Part shown: positions 1-6,003 of the stretch, piece after piece
Layout: each line of letters opens with the position of its first letter
Numbering within the stretch: the first letter of the stretch is position 1
IMG/VR virus record: IMGVR_UViG_3300027710_000820
Span: 1-55,547 of that record
Origin: a virus
Reading direction: 5' to 3' (one strand)
DNA: 55,547 bases
Program-made: the position numbers and the translations under genes
The notes under the pieces: generated by a model
Told to the model about the DNA's origin: nothing
Database searches by the model: none
What the model saw: the letters and a program-made list of their open reading frames with translations, nothing else

Positions 1-453
1 GTAACAGTAGTAGTAGGTGCTGATCAAGTTAATGCTTTCCAATACCTAGTGCGTCCAGATAAGTCTGGTGTTGAACCGTATAAACAATTTGGCTTAGACA
101 GCATGAACGTTATTGCTCGTCAAGAAACAAATGACCCTAGCAAAGATGAAGAAGGTCCACGTGCTACGCCAATGCGTCAAGCACTAATTGATCCTAACAT
201 GAATGACCAAGAGAAATTTGCAGTATGGCGTGATGCAATGAGTCCTGAACTAAGTGATCAAGAAGTACGCACTTTGATGGCCACTGCATTACAGCGTATG
301 CAAGATTTTAGTAAACCTAAGCCAAGAGTAAAAAAAGAAAAAGCAGTTGGTGAAGAAGCCGCAGGTGTTGGCATTGTTACAAAACAAAACACAACTGCCG
401 ACGTTGGTCCTGGCACATTAAACAAAATGCTTAAGGCATTTAGATTAAGATGA
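1..453 (+). CDS. Nucleotidyltransferase-like protein, C-terminal part (5' end outside window)
   Basis: The frame is open from base 1, so the N-terminus lies outside the window; the GTG at 49 is internal. The visible start reads VTVVVGADQVNAFQYL, which resembles the strand-loop of cytidylyltransferase-like (HIGH-superfamily) nucleotidyltransferases. It is followed by a V-I-A-R-Q-E region and a P-M-R-Q-A-L segment like the 'S-x-x-K-M-R' end of phage cytidylyltransferase-like proteins. The tail is Lys-rich. The substrate cannot be told because the nucleotide-binding N-terminus is missing. It overlaps the next gene by 4 bases (ATGA), so the two are probably translationally coupled. Assignment rests on remembered similarity to marine T4-like phage proteins. 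Confidence 0.5.
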   Translation, partial: VTVVVGADQVNAFQYLVRPDKSGVEPYKQFGLDSMNVIARQETNDPSKDEEGPRATPMRQALIDPNMNDQEKFAVWRDAMSPELSDQEVRTLMATALQRMQDFSKPKPRVKKEKAVGEEAAGVGIVTKQNTTADVGPGTLNKMLKAFRLR

Positions 454-743
454 AACAATATAGGATTACTACTGATCATCTAAATCAGGATAGTTCTGAT
501 GATTGCTATCTAGATCCTAATGATCCCATTCACGAATTAAAAGCAATCCAGCATTTAGCTGGGTTAGGCAGCACTGCAAGACTACAAGAATATAGAGGTT
601 TGCAGGGTAGCAACATTAGTGGTACAGGCGATAACAAAGGCCAACTAATGAAGCAAAATAATATAAAGCCCGGAACCCCAGAATGGTTTCAGCTTTGGTT
701 TAGTTTACCTTATATGACTGGCGAAAAGCCTGTTGGTAAGTAA
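450..743 (+). CDS. Conserved phage hypothetical protein, 97 aa
   Basis: Not assigned to a family. It starts at the ATGA overlap with the upstream nucleotidyltransferase-like gene. The N-terminal half is acidic. The C-terminal part contains IKPGTPEWFQLWFSLPY, a compact aromatic-rich segment of the sort found in small marine-phage structural or assembly proteins. No signal peptide or membrane segment is visible. Position directly before the endolysin, in a block that appears late-expressed, suggests a virion or lysis-period role, but this is inference from context. Confidence 0.6.
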   Translation: MKQYRITTDHLNQDSSDDCYLDPNDPIHELKAIQHLAGLGSTARLQEYRGLQGSNISGTGDNKGQLMKQNNIKPGTPEWFQLWFSLPYMTGEKPVGK

Positions 744-746
744 CCA

Positions 747-754
747 AATAAATA
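747..754 (+). promoter_or_regulatory. T4-type late promoter motif before the endolysin
   Basis: AATAAATA matches the NATAAATA late promoter -10 element of T4-like marine phages. It sits 20 bases before the endolysin start codon, followed by a GGAG ribosome site at 764-767. AT-rich octamers can occur by chance, so location is the main support. Confidence 0.5.
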
Positions 755-774
755 CACTACATTGGAGAACAAAT

Positions 775-1407
775 ATGGAATTTGATTTTGATTTCACTTT
801 AGAAAAACTTGCGGCATGCTTACATAAGAACAAAAACCCACAACCTTGGTTTGAAGCATTAAACAAGTACTTGCCACAGTTTGAAATTAATACGCCTGCT
901 CGTGTTGCTGGCTTTGTAGCACAGTGTCAACATGAAAGTGCTGATTTTACTATCCTACAAGAAAACTTAAATTACAGCGCAAAAGGCCTTAACGGTACAT
1001 TCCGTAAATACTTTGTAACAGAAGAAGTAGCTAAACCCTACGAACGCAAACCAGAAATGATTGCTAATCGTGTGTACAGTGGACGCATGGGTAATGGTCC
1101 AGAAGACTCAGGTGACGGTTGGAAATACCGTGGACGTGGACTAGTTCAGTTGACTGGTAGGTCAAACTACACAGCGTTTAGCCACGATGTATTTGGTGAT
1201 GACCATGTGGTCGAAAATCCAGATTTAGTAGCACACCCAGAGTATGCTACATTGAGTGCTTGCTGGTTCTGGAACAAAAACAAATTAAATCAATGGTGCG
1301 ATGCTGGCGACGTAGTAACACTAAGTAAACGTATCAACGGCGGCACTATTGGACTTGATGACCGTATTGCTCATTGGAATCAAGCATTAGAGATTTTTGA
1401 AAGTTAA
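775..1407 (+). CDS. GH19 chitinase-like endolysin
   Basis: Predicted peptidoglycan hydrolase of glycoside hydrolase family 19 (lysozyme superfamily), acting on host cell wall at lysis or entry. The protein has 210 residues. Near residues 46-58 it carries GFVAQCQHESADF, with the catalytic Glu at 54, and further on YRGRGLVQLTGRSNY, the conserved substrate-groove motif of GH19. No signal peptide or transmembrane helix is seen, so export would need a holin or the virion. The ATG at 775 was chosen over a longer in-frame start at 733 because GGAG lies 7 bases upstream and the longer form would overlap the previous gene. A late promoter motif precedes it. Confidence 0.88.
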   Translation: MEFDFDFTLEKLAACLHKNKNPQPWFEALNKYLPQFEINTPARVAGFVAQCQHESADFTILQENLNYSAKGLNGTFRKYFVTEEVAKPYERKPEMIANRVYSGRMGNGPEDSGDGWKYRGRGLVQLTGRSNYTAFSHDVFGDDHVVENPDLVAHPEYATLSACWFWNKNKLNQWCDAGDVVTLSKRINGGTIGLDDRIAHWNQALEIFES

Positions 1408-1408
1408 A

Positions 1409-1648
1409 ATGAAGGTCTGGGAAATATTACATGAAGAAGCAACTGCTGGTGCTACAAGTGCCGGCAATATTGCTGCCGTTGTAAGTCCGCACCTTGCTAT
1501 AGGTAGTAAATCACGTAGAAAAAAGTACGGTAAGGGCGGAAACCCCATGCCACCTAAAGCAAAACAGGCTAAGAATAAAGACGGAACTGCTAAAAATGCA
1601 TTGGATATCAAGACCAGCATTTTTGGCGGATCGCCCTTAAAACGCTAA
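1409..1648 (+). CDS. Small basic phage protein, 79 aa
   Basis: Not assigned to a characterised family. It begins with MKVWEILHEEA one base after the endolysin stop codon. A TTG in the same frame at 1397 would only extend it into the endolysin. The N-terminus has an Ala/Gly-rich segment and the C-terminal half is Lys/Arg-rich (SKSRRKKYGKGG, then Pro/Lys runs), so it may bind DNA or be a virion-associated peptide. Similar short basic proteins accompany structural genes in marine T4-like phages. Confidence 0.55.
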   Translation: MKVWEILHEEATAGATSAGNIAAVVSPHLAIGSKSRRKKYGKGGNPMPPKAKQAKNKDGTAKNALDIKTSIFGGSPLKR

Positions 1649-1651
1649 ATA
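1645..1651 (+). promoter_or_regulatory. CTAAATA late promoter motif overlapping a stop codon
   Basis: CTAAATA overlaps the TAA stop of the upstream gene (1646-1648) and lies 22 bases before the ATG at 1673. CTAAATA is a described variant of the late promoter in T4-like cyanophages. Assignment here is by motif and position only. Confidence 0.4.
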
Positions 1652-1672
1652 TACTATAAACGGAGTTTAAAC

Positions 1673-2758
1673 ATGCACATCGATATGCAACCACAAATGG
1701 ATAACAGACCAGACAACGAAGGCGCAATGGCCAAAGCTGATCTTTACAAACTAGCAAACTACAGCTTAAAACTATTTAAAATGATGGAGGCCGATGCACA
1801 ACTAGAAGGTTGGGTACAAGCTAAAATTACAAAAGCGGCTGATTATATTGCTTCAGTATACCATTATTTAGAATATGAAATGAAGTTTAGTGAGTACGGA
1901 CAAGCTATCGATAACAATGACGTTTATACTGAATCACAAAAGCGACAACTAAAGAATAAACTCTTAGAAGCTAAAGAAAAGATTAAGGATCTTAAGAAGG
2001 CGCAAGCTGAAAAGGTCAAAAAGAAAGAAAAGAAAGAAGAACTTAGTGAAGCTCGCGCTACTGATAAAAAGAAAGGCGCAGTTACTAAGTCTGAAAAATC
2101 ACAATACTTTGCAAAAACAACAAGTAAAGACGGTAAAACCACTAAAGGTTCTACACATGAAGCTGGTGAAGGCGAAAGTGAAGGCGATGTAAGAGATCGT
2201 GTTGAGCGTGACGCTAGAAGCAAAGGCGAAACAGTTGATAGTTTCCGTAAAAAAGAATTAGACGAAGCTAAGAAAGCTAAAAAAGATTACGATAAAGACG
2301 GTAAAGTAGAATCTGAAAAAGACGAAGTTATTGGTTCACGTCGTAAGGCTGCTGGCCTAGATGAAACCAAAGGCAAAAAGCCAGACTTCTTAGATATGGA
2401 CAAAGATGGCGACAAGAAAGAGCCAATGAAGAAAGCAGTTGCTGATAAGAAAGGTGCTCCTAAGAAAGGTGTAAATCCTTTTGCTAAGACAAATGAAGCT
2501 ACTGATAAGTGCAACCATACTGCTAAAGGTAAATCATGTCCTGTACACGGTTTGAAAGAATGCGGTAGTATGTACGAAGCTAAACCAAGTGCTGGTATGT
2601 CAGCTAAAGAAAAATCAGCTGTTGCTAAAAAAGCAGTTGCTGGTAAAGACATTGGTAAGCCAGGCAAGTCATTCGACAAAGTAGCTAAGGCTGCTGGTGG
2701 TGGTGAGAAAGGTACTAGGATTGCCGCAGCCGCTATGTGGAAAAATCAAGCGAAGTAA
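1673..2758 (+). CDS. Lysine-rich low-complexity protein, probable virion component
   Basis: A 361-residue protein of unknown function. Residues about 20-70 look globular and helical (LYKLANYSLKLFKMM, then ITKAADYIASVYHYLEYEM). The remainder is extremely rich in Lys, Glu and Ala and probably disordered. It includes calcium-loop-like stretches (DYDKDGKVESEKDEV, LDMDKDGDKK), a Cys/His cluster (CNHTAKGKSCPVHG) and a C-terminal GGGEKGTRIAAAAMWKNQ block. The Cys/His cluster could bind metal. Such modular low-complexity proteins are common in marine T4-like phages, but no function is established. An AACGGAG ribosome site precedes the ATG. Confidence 0.6.
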   Translation: MHIDMQPQMDNRPDNEGAMAKADLYKLANYSLKLFKMMEADAQLEGWVQAKITKAADYIASVYHYLEYEMKFSEYGQAIDNNDVYTESQKRQLKNKLLEAKEKIKDLKKAQAEKVKKKEKKEELSEARATDKKKGAVTKSEKSQYFAKTTSKDGKTTKGSTHEAGEGESEGDVRDRVERDARSKGETVDSFRKKELDEAKKAKKDYDKDGKVESEKDEVIGSRRKAAGLDETKGKKPDFLDMDKDGDKKEPMKKAVADKKGAPKKGVNPFAKTNEATDKCNHTAKGKSCPVHGLKECGSMYEAKPSAGMSAKEKSAVAKKAVAGKDIGKPGKSFDKVAKAAGGGEKGTRIAAAAMWKNQAK

Positions 2759-2760
2759 TC

Positions 2761-4149
2761 ATGGATATTAAAAAAATACTTTCTATTGTTGATGGTCCCG
2801 GTAAGCAAAGTCTTACTGAGAGCAAGAACATGGCCAAAGATATGGTCATGCAACATTATTCGACTCCAACAGTAAATGCTGTTACAAAATATCGTAGCAA
2901 TATTAACGAATACTTTAAAGCAGTTGATACTGAGATGCAGAGTGTATTGGAAGAATCAAAAGAACAAAAGAAAGTAGCAGTAAAAAATATCGTTAATCGT
3001 GTACTAACACGTTTGGACGAAAGCAAAACTGAAAAAGATTCACCAAAGCCACGTAACTTTGTTGCTAAAAATGCAAAGATGGGTGGTGCTGGTCAACACA
3101 AAGACAAAAAGAAAGCTGAGAAGCAGGGCGATGTAAAGCACAAGCAAAAACAGTTTGCTGAAGGTGTGGCGGAAGGCCGCTTTGGTGGCGATGCGTATGC
3201 CCGTGATTATGCTTCCAGTATTGATGGAATGGACGGCAGTGACAAACGTGATTTTAAACGTCGCGAAATGGAACACGAGTTAGGACACGAAACTAACAAC
3301 TATGCTGTTGCTATTAACGGTAAAACTTGGAAAGTGTTTGGAACAAGAAGTCATGCTGAAGCAGTGGCAAATAAAATACAAATGCGTGATCCAGCTAAAA
3401 AAGTAAGTGTACACGAAACTGGTGCACCAGTTAGTGAACAGTTGGCAGAAAGTTATGGAAGTGTTGAAGTTGGTTCACCAGTTAAAGTATACAGTAACGT
3501 ATTAAAGAAAACAGTATTTGGTAAAGTTGTAAAATTACAAGAAGGCCGTGCTTATGTTCAATATAATAATACAAAAATTGTTATGGGGCATCCAATCAAC
3601 GAAGTAGCGGCAGTGGCAGCGCCAGCGGCATCAATGGGCGGGAAGTTGGCAAGTAGGCTAGTTCCTGGATTAGGTTTGGCAGTTAGCGGATACGATGCGT
3701 ATGACCGTGCCAAGAAAGGCGACTATACTGGTGCGGCACTTTCAGGTGCGGCTGGTCTAGCAAGTTTAATTCCAGGTGTTGGAACAGCGGCTTCGATTGG
3801 TTTAACTGGCGCACAGTTAGCTAGAGATTACAAAAAGAAGACTGGTGCATTTGCTCCAGACGAAGCTGAACCAGGACAGGCAGCAACACCCGCTCCGGCT
3901 GGTAAGGGAACAATTCCAAACCCAACTAAATATCCAACAACTGATGCAGAAATTAGAGCATTCCAACAAGCAAAAGGTTTAGCTATTGATGGAAAGATTG
4001 GACCAAAGACACAGGCAGCATTAGATGCGGCTGGAATTAAAAAGCCAGCACAGGCAGCAACGCCCGCACCAACAGGAAGTAATGTGGCAGCGGCTGCGAG
4101 AACAGTTGCCCCGGCTGCTAGTGCTATTGCACAGCGAGCATTGAAATAA
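2761..4149 (+). CDS. Putative virion protein with peptidoglycan-binding-like domain
   Basis: A 463-residue modular protein. Residues about 1-110 are helical and charged. A beta-rich segment at about 238-275 (GSPVKVYSNVLKK, then GKVVKLQEGRAYVQY) resembles a small SH3-like barrel. Residues about 284-350 form an Ala/Gly-rich hydrophobic stretch. Residues about 386-433 contain AEIRAFQQAKGL, then GKIGPKTQAALDAAGI, a good match to the PG_binding_1 fold. The last two parts are joined by Ala/Pro linkers. It may tether to cell wall, consistent with the nearby endolysin. The ATG at 2761 is preferred to the TTG at 2737 because the longer form overlaps the previous gene. Confidence 0.6.
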   Translation: MDIKKILSIVDGPGKQSLTESKNMAKDMVMQHYSTPTVNAVTKYRSNINEYFKAVDTEMQSVLEESKEQKKVAVKNIVNRVLTRLDESKTEKDSPKPRNFVAKNAKMGGAGQHKDKKKAEKQGDVKHKQKQFAEGVAEGRFGGDAYARDYASSIDGMDGSDKRDFKRREMEHELGHETNNYAVAINGKTWKVFGTRSHAEAVANKIQMRDPAKKVSVHETGAPVSEQLAESYGSVEVGSPVKVYSNVLKKTVFGKVVKLQEGRAYVQYNNTKIVMGHPINEVAAVAAPAASMGGKLASRLVPGLGLAVSGYDAYDRAKKGDYTGAALSGAAGLASLIPGVGTAASIGLTGAQLARDYKKKTGAFAPDEAEPGQAATPAPAGKGTIPNPTKYPTTDAEIRAFQQAKGLAIDGKIGPKTQAALDAAGIKKPAQAATPAPTGSNVAAAARTVAPAASAIAQRALK

Positions 4150-4165
4150 TTCAAGGAAAAAGAAA

Positions 4166-5554
4166 ATGGACTTACAAAAATTAATTGCAAAGATGGATCA
4201 AATTGAAGCTAAAGGTATTAACGAAGCTGGTGATCCTGCTGAATATGCTCGTGCTCAAGCGCAAATGGCTAATTTAGAAAAGGCTGCAAAGTATACAGGT
4301 GATGACGAAATTGTTCGTGGTCGTATGGGACTTCCGCCAAAACTTCCTCCAATTGAACAATGGGATGGAAAAATGCCACAACCAACAGGCAAACCTGATT
4401 GGATTGCACAATTAGGTGCTGGCGGCGGAATGCAACAAGCTCAACGAGCCGCTGTTACACAAAATAAGGCCGGTGATACTAGCGCCGCATTTGTTAAAGA
4501 TATGATTGCTAAGATTACTCCTTTATTGGCACAAGCTGAAAAAGAGATGGCTCCTGCGGCAGCTCCAACGGCAGCTCCTGCAACTGAGAATTTTAGAAGT
4601 GGCATTGCTAAAGCATTAACTGAAAGCTTAGGCTATAAGTTAAAAGAAGGTGCAATGGAAGAATTGCAACCATTAATGGCACAAGTAGCAGATATCGATG
4701 ATCCTGCAATCAAACCATTGCAAGACAGATATGCGGCGTTACTGAACAAACCAGCGGCAGGTGCGGCAGGCGGTGCGGCAGGCGGAGCGGCAGGCGGAAA
4801 AACTGTTGATCCAGCTAAACTAAAAAGATTTAAAGAACTGTTAGCTAAACTACAAGGTGCTAACGCACCAGCACAAGCGGCAGCTCCTGCGGCAGCTCCT
4901 GCGGCTACTGACCCAATTAGTGCAAACGCAGTACCAAAAGCAGAAGCACGTTTATCAGAAGCTGAAAAGTATGCTCAACTACGCGATAGATTAATAATGA
5001 TTGAACAACAAGAAGATCAGCAAGTTGATGAATTCTTAGGTGGTTTAGCAAAAGGTGCGGCAGCATTAGGTAAAGGTGTTATGAACGTTGGCAAGAACTT
5101 TGCTGGTGGTTTGCAAGGCGCCGCTACTAGTGGCGGTCGTACTGCCGCTGGTCAGTTTGCTAAAGCAAGTGGTGCGGCAAAAATGGCTAACACAGCAGGC
5201 AAGGTGATTGCTAAGAATCCAGTTAAGACAGCAGTAGCGGCTGGTGGTATTGGTGCGGCAGCTGGTTATGGTCTAAGTGGCGGTAAGCCTGGAGAAACAC
5301 CTCCAGCCCAAGGTGCTACTCCAGTTCCAGGCAAACCAGGTGCTCCAAAAGTACCAGGTGCTCCGGCAGCTCCAACAGCTCCAACAGCTCCAACAGCTCC
5401 AACAGCTCCAGCGGCATTATCTACAGAGGAAGAAGGAGAATTAGGAGTATTAGCTCAAGAGTTTGATGGCCTAATGGGACAAAGTCCTGAGTTAGATGCA
5501 ATGCTTTTACAATATGAAAAATTGCGTCCAGGTGCAATAAACGCACAACCGTAA
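4166..5554 (+). CDS. Ala/Pro/Gly-rich low-complexity protein
   Basis: A 462-residue protein with no recognised domain. It alternates short helical blocks with Ala/Pro/Gly linkers, including a (GAAG)-type run near residue 195, an Ala/Gly-rich hydrophobic stretch at about 290-375 (VIAKNPVKTAVAAGGIGAAAGYGL) and an exact 9-base DNA repeat giving Pro-Thr-Ala repeats. The first 15 residues (MDLQKLIAKMDQIEA) resemble the start of the preceding gene product (MDIKKILSIVDG), hinting at a shared N-terminal docking segment. Probably a virion-associated or scaffold-type protein, judging only from its place among lysis and structural genes. A strong terminator follows. Confidence 0.55.
   Translation: MDLQKLIAKMDQIEAKGINEAGDPAEYARAQAQMANLEKAAKYTGDDEIVRGRMGLPPKLPPIEQWDGKMPQPTGKPDWIAQLGAGGGMQQAQRAAVTQNKAGDTSAAFVKDMIAKITPLLAQAEKEMAPAAAPTAAPATENFRSGIAKALTESLGYKLKEGAMEELQPLMAQVADIDDPAIKPLQDRYAALLNKPAAGAAGGAAGGAAGGKTVDPAKLKRFKELLAKLQGANAPAQAAAPAAAPAATDPISANAVPKAEARLSEAEKYAQLRDRLIMIEQQEDQQVDEFLGGLAKGAAALGKGVMNVGKNFAGGLQGAATSGGRTAAGQFAKASGAAKMANTAGKVIAKNPVKTAVAAGGIGAAAGYGLSGGKPGETPPAQGATPVPGKPGAPKVPGAPAAPTAPTAPTAPTAPAALSTEEEGELGVLAQEFDGLMGQSPELDAMLLQYEKLRPGAINAQP
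5372..5407 (+). repeat. Tandem 9-bp repeat (CCAACAGCT x4)
   Basis: Four exact consecutive copies of CCAACAGCT are read in frame as Pro-Thr-Ala units in the linker near the C-terminus of the Ala/Pro-rich protein. Exact copies at the nucleotide level suggest recent expansion by slippage. Confidence 0.9.
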
Positions 5555-5563
5555 TTGGTATTT

Positions 5564-5590
5564 AAAATGGCAGGTAAATCCTGCCATTTT
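5564..5590 (+). terminator. Rho-independent terminator after the lysis/structural block
   Basis: A perfect 11-bp stem (AAAATGGCAGG with CCTGCCATTTT) closes a 5-base loop TAAAT and ends in a run of five T. It lies 9 bases after the stop of the upstream gene and just before a consensus promoter, so it separates two transcription units. The A-rich left arm means it could also act on antisense transcripts. Confidence 0.9.
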
Positions 5591-5612
5591 TACCTTTAAA
5601 ATTTCTTAGGTG

Positions 5613-5641
5613 TTGACACTGCGAGATAATTAGTATATAAT
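5613..5641 (+). promoter_or_regulatory. Consensus sigma70 promoter before dsbA-like gene
   Basis: TTGACA (5613-5618), a 17-base spacer and TATAAT (5636-5641) match the bacterial housekeeping consensus perfectly. The site lies between a terminator and the dsbA-like start, as expected for a phage early promoter read by unmodified host RNA polymerase. Confidence 0.9.
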
Positions 5642-5663
5642 AGGCTTATACAAGGAGAATTAC

Positions 5664-5921
5664 ATGTCAGGACGTTCATACGGCGCTGAGGAAAAGGCAA
5701 AACTAGAAAGATTAATCAACGAAGGCAGTACAGTATTGCGTGAGATTGAAGATTTAAACGAAGGTCTCAAAGATACTGTTAAGGCAGTTGCAGAAGAATT
5801 AAATATTAAGACTAGCGTTATTAATAAAGCAATTAAAATTGCCCATAAAGGCGATTGGTCTTCACATAATGAAGACTGGGCAGAGATCGAAGCTATTTTA
5901 GATATTACTAAAAAAATCTAA
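5664..5921 (+). CDS. dsbA: DsbA-like double-stranded DNA-binding protein
   Basis: An 85-residue, all-helical charged protein. Its size and pattern resemble T4 DsbA, a small dsDNA-binding protein linked to late transcription. Shared features are an N-terminal acidic/basic helix, a central L-x-E-x-x-x-L-N-x-x-x-L-K block, a KAVAEELNIKTSVINKAIKIAHKGD segment typical of DNA-binding helices (residues about 40-65), and an acidic C-terminal helix. An AAGGAG site lies 6 bases before the ATG. It is the first gene behind a perfect sigma70 promoter and precedes DNA polymerase. This is unrelated to the bacterial disulfide oxidoreductase of the same name. Identification is by pattern similarity, not alignment. 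Confidence 0.7.
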   Translation: MSGRSYGAEEKAKLERLINEGSTVLREIEDLNEGLKDTVKAVAEELNIKTSVINKAIKIAHKGDWSSHNEDWAEIEAILDITKKI

Positions 5922-5924
5922 ATA
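5918..5924 (+). promoter_or_regulatory. CTAAATA motif overlapping the dsbA-like stop codon
   Basis: CTAAATA overlaps the TAA stop at 5919-5921, upstream of the DNA polymerase leader. It matches the late-promoter variant seen at 1645. Polymerase is not usually a late gene in T4, so this may be chance. Confidence 0.3.
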
Positions 5925-5942
5925 TAACTATACAGTAAGGTT

Positions 5943-5991
5943 TGACCAGCCACAAATGGTCACATTAGGTGTTTGTCAGCCGAAAATGACA
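5943..5991 (+). promoter_or_regulatory. Two tandem 8-nt-loop hairpins in the DNA polymerase leader
   Basis: Hairpin 1 has a 6-bp stem (TGACCA 5943-5948 with TGGTCA 5957-5962) and loop GCCACAAA. Hairpin 2 has a 5-bp stem (TGTCA 5974-5978 with TGACA 5987-5991) and loop GCCGAAAA. The second ends 3 bases before the AAGGAG ribosome site. Known from T4: gp43 represses its own translation by binding a leader hairpin with a 5-bp stem and 8-nt loop next to the ribosome site. The matching geometry and shared GCC-x-x-AAA loop suggest a duplicated gp43 operator. The role is inferred. Confidence 0.7.
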
Positions 5992-6003
5992 TAAGGAGAA
6001 TAG

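Noticed and set aside
2287-2679. Long minus-strand open frames opposite the Lys-rich gene (and similar ones at 3828-4190 and 52063-53157)
   Set aside because: They are antisense shadows of low-complexity coding sequence, without ribosome sites or recognisable proteins.
5942-5970. TTGACC-N17-TTAGGT as a promoter for DNA polymerase
   Set aside because: The -10 shares only two bases with TATAAT; the sequence is better explained by the leader hairpins.
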